A DNA stretch of 64,000 nt from positions 1-64,000 of the forward strand of contig JAQUIJ010000018.1 in the NCBI GenBank assembly GCA_028683385.1, in the 5' to 3' direction. Made by a program: the position numbers and the translations under genes. The notes beneath the pieces were generated by a model. That model was given only the letters and a program-made list of their open reading frames with translations, did no database searches and was not told the origin of the DNA. The stretch is from Prolixibacteraceae bacterium (lineage in GTDB: Bacteria; Bacteroidota; Bacteroidia; Bacteroidales; Prolixibacteraceae). Below, one piece after another: positions 25,533 to 33,497 of the stretch (position 1 is the stretch's first letter; every line of letters starts with the position of its first letter).

Positions 25533-26215
25533 ACCAGTTCCTTTAATTTTGCTTTCAGGATTTCAACTCCTTTACTTGCTTTTTCCTGAATATAGGTCAC
25601 ATTCCGAATAAAGACAGAAGGACGTTCCGGGTCAATTACAAAAATAGGAGTTTCTCTTTTCGCGTAATTGACCAACCCGGCTGCCGGATAAACATTCAAG
25701 GATGTTCCGATGACTACCAGAATGTCTGCCGATTCAACAATGGGGATGGCATCGTCCATGGCCGGAACTGCCTCACCAAACCATACAATATGCGGACGAA
25801 GCTGGCTGCCTTTGGCGCACTTTTGCCCAAATTTCAGTTCCCAGCCATCAATATCGTAAATCAACGATTCGTCAACCGAACTGCGTGCTTTTTTGAGTTC
25901 GCCGTGTAAATGCAAAACCGATGAACTTCCAGCGCGTTCGTGCAAATCATCAATATTCTGGGTAATAATCTGCACTTCAAAATCCTTTTCCAGATCAACC
26001 AATCCGATATGACCGGCATTGGGTTCCGATTCGTACAGTTGCTTCCGGCGATCGTTGTAAAATTTCATGACCAGCATCGGGTTTTTCGCCCAGGCTTCAG
26101 GAGTAGCAACCTCTGTTACATCATATTCTTCCCAAAGTCCACCCATATCGCGGAAGGTACGGATCCCACTTTCCTGGCTCATTCCGGCTCCTGAAAGGAT
26201 TACAAGTTTTTTCAT
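25529..26215 (-). CDS. cobB: NAD-dependent protein deacylase (sirtuin, CobB-like)
   Basis: The 228-residue enzyme removes acyl groups from lysines using NAD. Visible are the NAD-binding SGAGMSQESGI (8-18), TQNIDDLH (85-92), the catalytic His104 in LHLHGEL, and RPHIVWFGE. Tyr53 and Arg56 in FYNDRR match the Tyr-x-x-Arg pair of class III sirtuins that favours succinyl and other acidic acyl groups. The usual four zinc cysteines are gone, since only Cys133 remains. The length is typical for small bacterial sirtuins. It is co-transcribed with the barrel gene downstream. Confidence 0.85.
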   Translation of the reverse strand: MKKLVILSGAGMSQESGIRTFRDMGGLWEEYDVTEVATPEAWAKNPMLVMKFYNDRRKQLYESEPNAGHIGLVDLEKDFEVQIITQNIDDLHERAGSSSVLHLHGELKKARSSVDESLIYDIDGWELKFGQKCAKGSQLRPHIVWFGEAVPAMDDAIPIVESADILVVIGTSLNVYPAAGLVNYAKRETPIFVIDPERPSVFIRNVTYIQEKASKGVEILKAKLKELV

Positions 26216-26286
26216 TTTTATATGTTTTTTGATTGCAGATCAACGATTAACATTATTCGTTTACGTGCCGGTTCGTTAATCATCAA

Positions 26287-27198
26287 TCAATTTTTTATTT
26301 CGCGATCAGTTGCCCGGCGAAAGCCTTCAACTTTCAAATTGCCGTTTTTATATACATCCACAATCATGCAAGCACTATTTTCAGGCCCATCACCATCAAC
26401 CACCGCATTCACCGAGTAATAAGGAATTCCGTTGATCAGATTATAGCTTTCCTCGTGAACATGACCCTGAAAAACACAAAGCACCTTTCCTGATTGCTCC
26501 AAAACTTGACGCACTTCAGCCGCATTTTGCACTTCCAGTTTTACATCTCTCGAATGGCTGAGCATTTGGTGAATAAAAATAATTACCGGTAAGCGATTCC
26601 CTTTTAAATCATTTTTTAGCCAATTGATCTGACTTTCAGTAATAAATGAATCGTCCCATGAAAAATTACCATGATCGTAGGCTTTCCCTTCTTTGGTGAA
26701 GTCTCCGTCCAAAACCACAAAATGAATTCCTTTCCGGCTGAACGAATAATAGCTTTCAGTCTTCGGAATGCCAGTATTTTCAACCCTTTCCAGAAATTGT
26801 TGCTTCGAAATTCCATCGGTGTCGTGATTGCCAAGGACGTGATAAGTCGGGCCATTAAATTTTTGAAATACTGACTCAATATCAGCTAGGTATTTCAGTG
26901 TATTGGCTTCATTCGGAACTACATCCTGATCTTTAAAATCGCCAAGTTCGATCATAAAATCAACTTTTTGACGATTCATTTCATTAACAGCATCTTTCAC
27001 TTTCGATAGTGACTGTCGATAAAAACGATTTCCGGCAGGCTCCCGGTCGGCATAATGAATATCCGAGATCATTCCAAATCGGATGATCGGCTTTGCGCCA
27101 ATTTTCGCAAATACGTTTGGCGAAATCATTAATCCGGCAACTGTAGTTCCTGCAATTCCGATGAATTTTCTTCTTGAAAGAGACCATTTTTCAGGCAT
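26287..27198 (-). CDS. Tat-exported calcineurin-like phosphoesterase
   Basis: The 303-residue protein begins with a twin-arginine signal (SLSRRKFIGIAGTTVAG), so it is exported folded. The metallophosphoesterase motifs are all present: DIHYAD, GDFKDQD, GNHD, an H in the IFIHQMLSHSRD block, and GHVHEE. These bind two metals and hydrolyse phosphoester bonds; the substrate is unknown. I take the ATG at 27198 because an upstream TTG (27219) would lie at the transcription start implied by the -7 element at 27221-27228. It is monocistronic. Confidence 0.85.
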   Translation of the reverse strand: MPEKWSLSRRKFIGIAGTTVAGLMISPNVFAKIGAKPIIRFGMISDIHYADREPAGNRFYRQSLSKVKDAVNEMNRQKVDFMIELGDFKDQDVVPNEANTLKYLADIESVFQKFNGPTYHVLGNHDTDGISKQQFLERVENTGIPKTESYYSFSRKGIHFVVLDGDFTKEGKAYDHGNFSWDDSFITESQINWLKNDLKGNRLPVIIFIHQMLSHSRDVKLEVQNAAEVRQVLEQSGKVLCVFQGHVHEESYNLINGIPYYSVNAVVDGDGPENSACMIVDVYKNGNLKVEGFRRATDREIKN

Positions 27199-27220
27199 AA
27201 TCAGATCGATTTGTTTCAAC

Positions 27221-27228
27221 CAAAGATA
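27221..27228 (-). promoter_or_regulatory. -7 element for the phosphoesterase gene
   Basis: Reads TATCTTTG on the minus strand, a perfect TAnnTTTG. It sits 23 bases before the ATG at 27198 and decides that start. Confidence 0.5.
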
Positions 27229-27319
27229 AGAATTAAACCTCCTCGCGAATCTGCCATTTTCGAAATGTTGTCATTATAAACGGTAGAAACAACGGTCGTC
27301 TTCAAACCAAATATTTCAT

Positions 27320-27327
27320 TAAATTTG
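27320..27327 (+). promoter_or_regulatory. -7 element for the MNT/HEPN pair
   Basis: TAAATTTG followed by C, a perfect TAnnTTTGC, 16 bases before the ATG at 27344. The leader would be about 10 bases long. Confidence 0.55.
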
Positions 27328-27343
27328 CTGGAAAGTAAATTGT

Positions 27344-27685
27344 ATGACTGGGTTAAACTACATACCATTAATCATCGAGAAACTCATTGCAACAAAGCCA
27401 GAAAAGATCATTCTTTTTGGTTCGTACGCTTATGGAGAACCGACCAATAACAGCGATCTGGATATTCTTGTCGTTACTGGTGACAAAATAATTCCTTCAA
27501 GTTTTGCAGAAAAGAGCAAAATCTATCTTAAAATATCACAGGCCATTTCAGATATTAAAAAAGAGTTTCCAGTTGATTTAATTGTACATACAAAAGCAAT
27601 GCATCAGCAATTTATTGAGGATAATAGCTTATTTGCCCGGGAACTTCTGATAAAAGGGAAAGTGCTATATGAAAAAAACAACTAA
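27344..27685 (+). CDS. MNT-type minimal nucleotidyltransferase (antitoxin-like)
   Basis: The 113-residue protein has the pol-beta-type motif FGSYAYGEPTNNSDLDILVV, giving Gly26-Ser27 and the acidic pair Asp38/Asp40. A third acid is at Asp78 (PVDLIV). All catalytic positions are present. In MNT-HEPN pairs this protein usually neutralises the HEPN partner by binding or by AMPylating it. It overlaps the HEPN gene by 17 bases, as usual for the pair. Many MNT/HEPN pairs have not been shown to be toxic, so a housekeeping nucleotide-transfer role remains possible. Confidence 0.85.
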   Translation: MTGLNYIPLIIEKLIATKPEKIILFGSYAYGEPTNNSDLDILVVTGDKIIPSSFAEKSKIYLKISQAISDIKKEFPVDLIVHTKAMHQQFIEDNSLFARELLIKGKVLYEKNN

Positions 27686-28058
27686 TGATTGGTTTAGTAG
27701 TGCTGAAAGTGACTTGTTCCTTATTCAAGAGATCATTTCGAGGGAGAACCTGACTCATTTATCTGCATTCCATGCCCAGCAAGCAATTGAAAAATCCTTC
27801 AAAGCGATCATTGAAGAGTTTGAACTTGGCTTTATCAAATCGCATTCATTGGAAATGCTTTATAATAAAGTCAAAGTACATATTACCTCAGATATAAATA
27901 TGGATCAGCTCATTCTTCTTGATCAGTTATATATTGATGCCAGATATCCCGGAGAATTAGGTTTATTGCCTGATGGCAAACCATCGACAAAAGAAGCTAA
28001 AGAGTTTTATATCCTTGGAGAACAAATATTTGAAGCTGCAAAACTTGTTTGCAAATAG
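27669..28058 (+). CDS. HEPN-domain protein paired with MNT
   Basis: The 129-residue all-helical protein has the PF05168-type features SAFHAQQAIEKSFKAII, KSHSLEML and IDARYPGELG. Toxic HEPN RNases carry an R-x4-6-H motif in a late helix. Here the only such string is RENLTH near residue 25, outside the usual place, so RNase activity is doubtful. It is co-translated with the nucleotidyltransferase. The best reading is a type VII-like toxin-antitoxin or a non-toxic HEPN scaffold. Confidence 0.8.
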   Translation: MKKTTNDWFSSAESDLFLIQEIISRENLTHLSAFHAQQAIEKSFKAIIEEFELGFIKSHSLEMLYNKVKVHITSDINMDQLILLDQLYIDARYPGELGLLPDGKPSTKEAKEFYILGEQIFEAAKLVCK

Positions 28059-28105
28059 TACATCTCATTCCTTAATAATTATACAATTCCTAGTTTTTCA
28101 GCAAA

Positions 28106-28588
28106 ATGAGCAATACAACCATCCAAACACTGACGTTTATTTTTGACAATACAACCGATCATATTCTTTTGCATCAGATTGCCGAAGATGGTCCGTTGAA
28201 ACGAAAACATTCAGGAATAAAAGGCAACATTGGGTTGTTGGAAGACATGAACAATGCCGCAATCCGTAGCATTCAGGAAACCAGCGGACTCGAAGTTTCA
28301 GAAGCAGTTTTGCGTGGAGTGGTCAAAGCCATTCAGGACGAAAGCCAAACAGCCACCATTTATTTCGTTTACGAATCGGCGAAATTTTCCGGAGAATTGG
28401 AGAACAAGCTTTCGGGACGCCTCAAATGGGTCGACATTCTGAATATTTTCAATTTACAAATGGAGAGCCTTGTTCAGGAAATTATGCCCAACCTTCTCGA
28501 CGGTGAAAGTTTCTTTGAAGGAACGGTTCACCTGAGTAGTCAGGATGAGATCATTAGTTCCGATATCCGCATTTGCAATACAATCTGA
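28106..28588 (+). CDS. Nudix-fold protein with a degenerate Nudix box
   Basis: The 160-residue protein has the overall order of an 8-oxo-dGTP-type Nudix hydrolase. The expected box G-x5-E-x7-REUxEExGU reads GNIGLLE ... RSIQETSGL. The first Glu of the RE pair is Ser and the last metal-binding Glu is Thr, leaving one of three. Catalysis would be weak or lost, and a binding or regulatory role is possible. It lies between the MNT/HEPN pair and dnaG on the same strand. The -7 element of dnaG falls just after it, so it is a separate unit. Confidence 0.65.
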   Translation: MSNTTIQTLTFIFDNTTDHILLHQIAEDGPLKRKHSGIKGNIGLLEDMNNAAIRSIQETSGLEVSEAVLRGVVKAIQDESQTATIYFVYESAKFSGELENKLSGRLKWVDILNIFNLQMESLVQEIMPNLLDGESFFEGTVHLSSQDEIISSDIRICNTI

Positions 28589-28623
28589 TCGGAGAATCAG
28601 GGGAATTTCAACCTTTAAATTTT

Positions 28624-28631
28624 TACATTTG
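28624..28631 (+). promoter_or_regulatory. -7 element directly before dnaG
   Basis: TACATTTG followed by C, a perfect TAnnTTTGC, ends five bases before the dnaG ATG at 28637. Transcription would start at or next to the start codon, implying a leaderless mRNA. Confidence 0.55.
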
Positions 28632-28636
28632 CATCA

Positions 28637-30586
28637 ATGATTGATCAAGCTACCATCGAGCGAATTGTTGATGCGGCACACATTTCGGATGTGGTGTCGG
28701 AGTTTGTTACGCTTAAGAAAAGAGGTGTTAACCAGCTGGGATTGTGCCCTTTCCATAACGAAAAGACACCTTCGTTTACCGTTTCGCCTGCCAAAGGAAT
28801 TTTTAAATGTTTTGGCTGCGGAAAAGGTGGCAACTCGGTGAACTTCATCATGGAACTGGAGCAACTTAGTTATCCGGATGCTCTGCGGTGGCTGGCCAAA
28901 AAGTTCCACATCGAAATTGAGGAAAAGGAAGAATCGCTGGAAGAGAAGGCACTAAAAGACGAACGCGAAAGTATGATGATCGCTTCGGCTTTCGCACAAA
29001 AGTACTTCAGCCGGTTTTTGCTGAATGAAAATGAAGGCCGCACCATTGGCTTGAGTTACCTGCGCGAACGTGGCATCCGCGACGACATCATTACCAAATT
29101 TGAATTGGGTTATTGCCCCGATGGCAAAGACCTCTTCACCCAGGCAGCCACTCGTGAAGGCTATAAAATGGAGTTCCTCGAAAAGACTGGCCTGACCATC
29201 AAACGCGACGATTGGGTGCGCGATCGCTTTGGCGGACGGGTGATTTTTCCGGTTCACAACGTGGCTGGCCGTGTCATCGCTTTTGGCGGACGAACCCTGA
29301 CCAACGATAAAAAAGTGGCCAAATACCTGAATTCTCCGGAATCGGATATTTACCACAAAGGGCGGACGCTTTACGGAATTTATCAGGCCAAACGCGACAT
29401 TACCCGCTTAGACAAGTGCTACCTGGTTGAAGGGTACACCGATGTGCTTTCGTTCCACCAGGCCGGAATCGAAAATGTGGTGGCCTCATCGGGCACTTCA
29501 CTGACGATCGATCAGATCCGGTTGATCCGTCGGTTTTCGCCCAACATTACCATTGTTTACGATGGCGATGATGCTGGTATAAAAGCCTCACTTCGCGGAA
29601 TCGACATGGTTTTGGAAGAAGGCATCAACGTAAAAGTATTACCTCTTCCGCGTGGTGAAGATCCTGATTCGTTTGCCCGTTCGATGAGCGCCAGCGAGTT
29701 GGCCGAATACATCAAGAAAAACGAAACCGACTTTATCAAGTTCAAGACTCAACTTTTGATGGAATCCGTTGAAAACGACCCGGTTTCAAAAGCGCGTCTG
29801 ATCAACGAAATCGTTCATTCCATATCTGTCATTCCGGATACCATTACACGAACCATTTACATCAAGGAATGCAGTAGGCTGATGGATGTTCAGGAAGCGG
29901 TTTTATATTCTGAAATCAGGAAAATTCAGAACAAACAGTCGGAAGATCATACCCGGAAAGAGCTTCAGGAAATCCAGATACAGGCTTCAAAACCTATCGT
30001 CTTATCCACCGAAAAGAAAATCGTAAATCCATTCGAAACCGAAGAGCGTGAAATCCTTCGAATTCTGCTGAAATATTTTCATCAGGAAGTATTTGAAATT
30101 GAAGACGAAACGACTCATGAAACACATATCTACACCGTTGGTGTTTATGTGTTGTCTGAATTGCAGAATGACGGACTAATTTCGGTAAATGAAAGGGTTC
30201 GGGATATTTTATTGGCTATGGAAGAAAATATTGACAACAAAGATTTCGACCCGATTAAATATTTTACCCAGCATCCCAACAATGAAATCAGCCAGTATGC
30301 GAGTAATTTGTTGGCCGAAAAATACATCGAAAGCAAACGTTGGAGTAAAGGTGGTGCCTTTATCGAAACTGAAAGCGAGTTGCTGCACGAGCTTGTTCCA
30401 ATTCTTATCAAGGAATATAAAATCAAAAACGTAAAACTAATGCAGAAAAATATCTGGTTGCAGATTGACGAAGCATTTAAAAAACGCGATGATGAAAAAG
30501 TGGCCGAACTTCAGACTCAATATCAAAAATTAAATGAAGTCGTTGCTGCACTCTCCAAGATGCATGGATTTCGGGCAATCACATAG
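28637..30586 (+). CDS. dnaG: DNA primase
   Basis: The 649-residue primase makes RNA primers at the replication fork. The N-terminal zinc ribbon has Cys37, His40, Cys58 and Cys61 (CPFHNEKTPSF and KCFGCGKGG). The TOPRIM core has Glu265 in LVEGYTDVL and the metal-binding Asp309/Asp311 in VYDGDDAG. The C-terminal part (from about 430) is the helicase-binding region. The start MIDQATIERI matches the family. The gene is not in the classic rpsU-dnaG-rpoD arrangement. There is no Shine-Dalgarno upstream and its promoter abuts the ATG. Confidence 0.97.
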   Translation: MIDQATIERIVDAAHISDVVSEFVTLKKRGVNQLGLCPFHNEKTPSFTVSPAKGIFKCFGCGKGGNSVNFIMELEQLSYPDALRWLAKKFHIEIEEKEESLEEKALKDERESMMIASAFAQKYFSRFLLNENEGRTIGLSYLRERGIRDDIITKFELGYCPDGKDLFTQAATREGYKMEFLEKTGLTIKRDDWVRDRFGGRVIFPVHNVAGRVIAFGGRTLTNDKKVAKYLNSPESDIYHKGRTLYGIYQAKRDITRLDKCYLVEGYTDVLSFHQAGIENVVASSGTSLTIDQIRLIRRFSPNITIVYDGDDAGIKASLRGIDMVLEEGINVKVLPLPRGEDPDSFARSMSASELAEYIKKNETDFIKFKTQLLMESVENDPVSKARLINEIVHSISVIPDTITRTIYIKECSRLMDVQEAVLYSEIRKIQNKQSEDHTRKELQEIQIQASKPIVLSTEKKIVNPFETEEREILRILLKYFHQEVFEIEDETTHETHIYTVGVYVLSELQNDGLISVNERVRDILLAMEENIDNKDFDPIKYFTQHPNNEISQYASNLLAEKYIESKRWSKGGAFIETESELLHELVPILIKEYKIKNVKLMQKNIWLQIDEAFKKRDDEKVAELQTQYQKLNEVVAALSKMHGFRAIT

Positions 30587-30622
30587 ATTAATTATATTGA
30601 ACGAACATTTCGAATAAACCAC

Positions 30623-31105
30623 ATGAGAACACATTTTATTCACGACCGTAAAGCAATTGATGCCATTTTGAAACAGTGCAAAACCTGTTACGTAGCGATG
30701 TCTGTCGATGATGTGCCGTATGTTTTGCCCATGAATTTTGCCATGGATGGCGATCGGGTTATCCTGCATTCGGCTCAGCAAGGTCGTATGTGGGAAACGA
30801 TTAAAAAGAACCCAAAGGTGTGTATCAACTGGACTTTAGGCGAAGAACTGGCTTGGCAAGACGAAAAGGTAGGATGCAGTTACCGGGTAAAATCCAAGTC
30901 GGTGATTATTGAAGGAACTGCCGAAATAGTTGATGACTTTGATGAGAAAGAACGTCTTTTCACTCAGTTTATGACACAATATAGCGATCTTCCTTTCAAA
31001 TTCAGTGCACCTTCTATCCGAAATGTTGGAGTGTTGATTGTGCCCATCGAAAAATTATCGGCTAAAGAATTTGGAGCAAAGGCTGTTATGCCCTGGAATA
31101 CATAA
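30623..31105 (+). CDS. Nim-like pyridoxamine 5'-phosphate oxidase family flavoprotein
   Basis: The 160-residue protein has an FMN-binding split-barrel fold. LKQCKTCYVAMSVDDVPYVL, MDGDRVILHSA and GRMWETIKKNPKVCINW are the pattern of the NimA-type subgroup, in which some members reduce 5-nitroimidazoles to harmless amines. Whether this one does so cannot be judged from sequence, since most chromosomal relatives are general FMN or haem-binding proteins. It lies 37 bases after dnaG and may be co-transcribed with it. Confidence 0.75.
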   Translation: MRTHFIHDRKAIDAILKQCKTCYVAMSVDDVPYVLPMNFAMDGDRVILHSAQQGRMWETIKKNPKVCINWTLGEELAWQDEKVGCSYRVKSKSVIIEGTAEIVDDFDEKERLFTQFMTQYSDLPFKFSAPSIRNVGVLIVPIEKLSAKEFGAKAVMPWNT

Positions 31106-31156
31106 AAAATCCGAAACGCCTGAAATAGACAGCATTTTCATTAATATTAGTTTCCT

Positions 31157-32200
31157 ATGAAACAAATAGAGGTAAATGACTTTAACCAAATTGTACTTCT
31201 TATCGAAGAAGCCAAAAACAGGGCCTATCAGAAAGTCAACGAAGAATTAGTTTTGCTATACTTTAATGTTGGAAAAATTGTCTCTTTAAAAGTTGATTCT
31301 GGCGTTTGGGGTGATAATACCGTTGAAACTCTGGCTAATTTCATAGAAACCAGATATGCTGGGCTAAAAGGTTTTAACCGCAGAGGCTTATATCGCATGA
31401 AGCAGTTTTATGAAACCTATACTGCTCCAGAATTTATGTCACCGTTGGTGACACAAATGGAAAAATCGGAATCTGAAATGCTCCAATTTGTGACAACACT
31501 GGTGACACGAATTAGTTGGACACATCATCTGCTCATACTTTCAAAAACTAAGACTCCGGAAGAAAAACTTTTTTATATACATCAGTGCATCAACGATAAG
31601 CTATCAAAACGCGAGCTAGAGCGACAGCTTAACTCAGCCACATTCGAAAGAACAATTTTGGCAAGCAAAAAGGTGTCGCCGACAACTTCACATCTGCCAC
31701 AAAACCTTTTTAAAGATCCTTATATTTTTGAGTTTTTAGACCTGCCAACTGGTTTTTCTGAAAGAGATCTGGAAAAAGCATTTGTTTTAAACCTGCAAGA
31801 GTTCATTTTAGAAATTGGAAAAGGTTTTACTTATTTGGGCAATCAATACCGGTTACAAGTTGGAAATAAGGATTACTATACTGACTTACTTTTTTACCAT
31901 CGCGATTTGCAGTGTTTGGTATTGTTTGAACTAAAAATACAGGAATTCGAACCCGAATTTCTGGGAAAACTAAATTTTTATCTGGAAGCTCTTGACCGCA
32001 ATGTTAAACGGCCTCACGAAAATCCAAGTATTGGAGTTTTACTTTGCAAAGGAAAAGATATTGAAGTTGTGGAATATGCAATGGCAAGAAATACGTCGCC
32101 CGCAATGATTGCGGATTATGAAACCAAGTTGATACCTAAAAATATTCTGGCAAATAAGCTTCATCAACTGGTAGAACAACTCTCTTCCAGAGAAGACTAA
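31157..32200 (+). CDS. DUF1016/YhcG-type PD-(D/E)XK nuclease family protein
   Basis: The 347-residue protein has an N-terminal DUF1016 helical region (about 1-165, with VGKIVSLKV and GFNRRGLYRMKQFYE) and a C-terminal PDDEXK nuclease fold. The active-site pattern is YTDLLFYHRDLQCLVLFELK, where Asp and the ExK-like ELK are the expected metal ligands. The family is linked to mobile DNA and defence loci, and E. coli YhcG is of uncertain role. Here it stands alone among housekeeping genes without restriction-modification partners, so it may be a solitary insertion. Confidence 0.8.
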   Translation: MKQIEVNDFNQIVLLIEEAKNRAYQKVNEELVLLYFNVGKIVSLKVDSGVWGDNTVETLANFIETRYAGLKGFNRRGLYRMKQFYETYTAPEFMSPLVTQMEKSESEMLQFVTTLVTRISWTHHLLILSKTKTPEEKLFYIHQCINDKLSKRELERQLNSATFERTILASKKVSPTTSHLPQNLFKDPYIFEFLDLPTGFSERDLEKAFVLNLQEFILEIGKGFTYLGNQYRLQVGNKDYYTDLLFYHRDLQCLVLFELKIQEFEPEFLGKLNFYLEALDRNVKRPHENPSIGVLLCKGKDIEVVEYAMARNTSPAMIADYETKLIPKNILANKLHQLVEQLSSRED

Positions 32201-32223
32201 TCAAATTTAAAATACATTTCAAT

Positions 32224-33261
32224 ATGATTTTAATAACAGGCGGAACCGGATTGGTGGGTGCACATTTACTTTACGAATTGACCAAATCGGGGCATCGGGT
32301 AAAGGCGCTTCGCAGACCGCAAAGCAATACCGAATGGGTTCGGAAAATCTTTTCGTACTATACTCCTGATGCCAATTCTTTGTTTTCTCAAATTGAATGG
32401 GTTGAAGGCGACATTCTGGATTACCTAAGCCTGGAAGAAGCATTAAATGGAGTAACCAGTATTTTTCACTGTGCCGCTATTGTTTCATTCCATGGCGACG
32501 ATCACGACATCATGCTGAACAACAATGTGAAAGGCACCGGAAACCTCATCGATGCTGCCATCCACAACGGGGTTAAACGGTTTTGCCATGTTAGTTCCAT
32601 TGCCGCGCTTGGCAAAACTCAGGATGGAAGCGAAATAACAGAAGAAACCTACTGGACACCTTCAAAACGCAAGTCGGGTTATTCGCTCAGCAAGTTTTTT
32701 TCTGAAATGGAAGTATGGCGTGGAATTGAAGAAGGACTGGATGCCGTAATCGTAAATCCATCGATTATTATGGGACCAGGAAACTGGGAAATTGGCAGTC
32801 CAAAGATTTTTCAATCGATTTGGAAGGGACTGAATTATTATACCAAAGGAATTTCGGGCTTTGTTGATGTACGCGATGTGGTGAAAGCCATGATTCTACT
32901 GATGGAAGAAACCCGATTCGAACAAGTAAAAAATCAACGCTTTATCCTGAATGCCGGAAATCTGAGTTACCAGGATTTTTTCAATAAAATAGCTGATGGA
33001 TTGAATAAGCCGCGCCCACGGAGTTTTGCCTCCGACATCAAGCTTCACATCGCCTGGCGAATGGCCAAAGCCGGGAGCTTTTTCACGGGGAAACGTCCGT
33101 TAATTACACGAGAAGCGGTTTCAGGAACAAACCAAAACAACCAATATTCAGGAGAAAAAATCACCCGTACCATCGGATTTGAATACAGAAGCCTGGATTC
33201 ATCGATTTCTGATATTGCCGAGATCTTTTTGAAAGACATGGTTTTACCTTCAGCAAAATAA
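32224..33261 (+). CDS. Extended SDR, NAD-dependent epimerase/dehydratase family
   Basis: The 345-residue Rossmann-fold enzyme has the N-terminal TGGTGLVGAHL NAD(P) site, the HCAA pattern (FHCAAIVSFHG), Ser in HVSSIAALG and the catalytic YSLSK. The second half, including NPSIIMGPGNW and the membrane-facing C-terminus, fits the dihydroflavonol-reductase/3-beta-HSD-like branch. The substrate is unknown. It starts 23 bases after the nuclease gene on the same strand. Confidence 0.8.
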   Translation: MILITGGTGLVGAHLLYELTKSGHRVKALRRPQSNTEWVRKIFSYYTPDANSLFSQIEWVEGDILDYLSLEEALNGVTSIFHCAAIVSFHGDDHDIMLNNNVKGTGNLIDAAIHNGVKRFCHVSSIAALGKTQDGSEITEETYWTPSKRKSGYSLSKFFSEMEVWRGIEEGLDAVIVNPSIIMGPGNWEIGSPKIFQSIWKGLNYYTKGISGFVDVRDVVKAMILLMEETRFEQVKNQRFILNAGNLSYQDFFNKIADGLNKPRPRSFASDIKLHIAWRMAKAGSFFTGKRPLITREAVSGTNQNNQYSGEKITRTIGFEYRSLDSSISDIAEIFLKDMVLPSAK

Positions 33262-33396
33262 ATAACCGAACCCTGCCTGATAGAATCCGTAAGAAAGCAC
33301 AGAATTATTTCAGGCTTATTGTTAATATGCCAGGAAGCTAGAATCTGCGTAACGATTTTTTAGCTGGCAATAATGAAAGAACCGAATATTTTATAC

Positions 33397-33404
33397 TATA
33401 TTTG
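33397..33404 (+). promoter_or_regulatory. -7 element for the deoxyhypusine synthase-like gene
   Basis: TATATTTG followed by C matches TAnnTTTGC. The leader to the ATG at 33498 would be about 88 bases, long enough for post-transcriptional control, though I see no clear structure in it. Confidence 0.5.
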
Positions 33405-33497
33405 CACGCTTTTTAAAAAACAGGACCAGTCTATCTGGCTTATATTTAACCAAATACAATTGTCTGAAAGTACAATAAAAAGAGAAAAATCAGAAGA

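Noticed and set aside
25529-32200. Defence island (sirtuin, MNT/HEPN, Nudix, DUF1016 nuclease)
   Set aside because: The sirtuin is a CobB-type deacylase without defence domains, and the genes are broken up by dnaG and other core genes with separate promoters.
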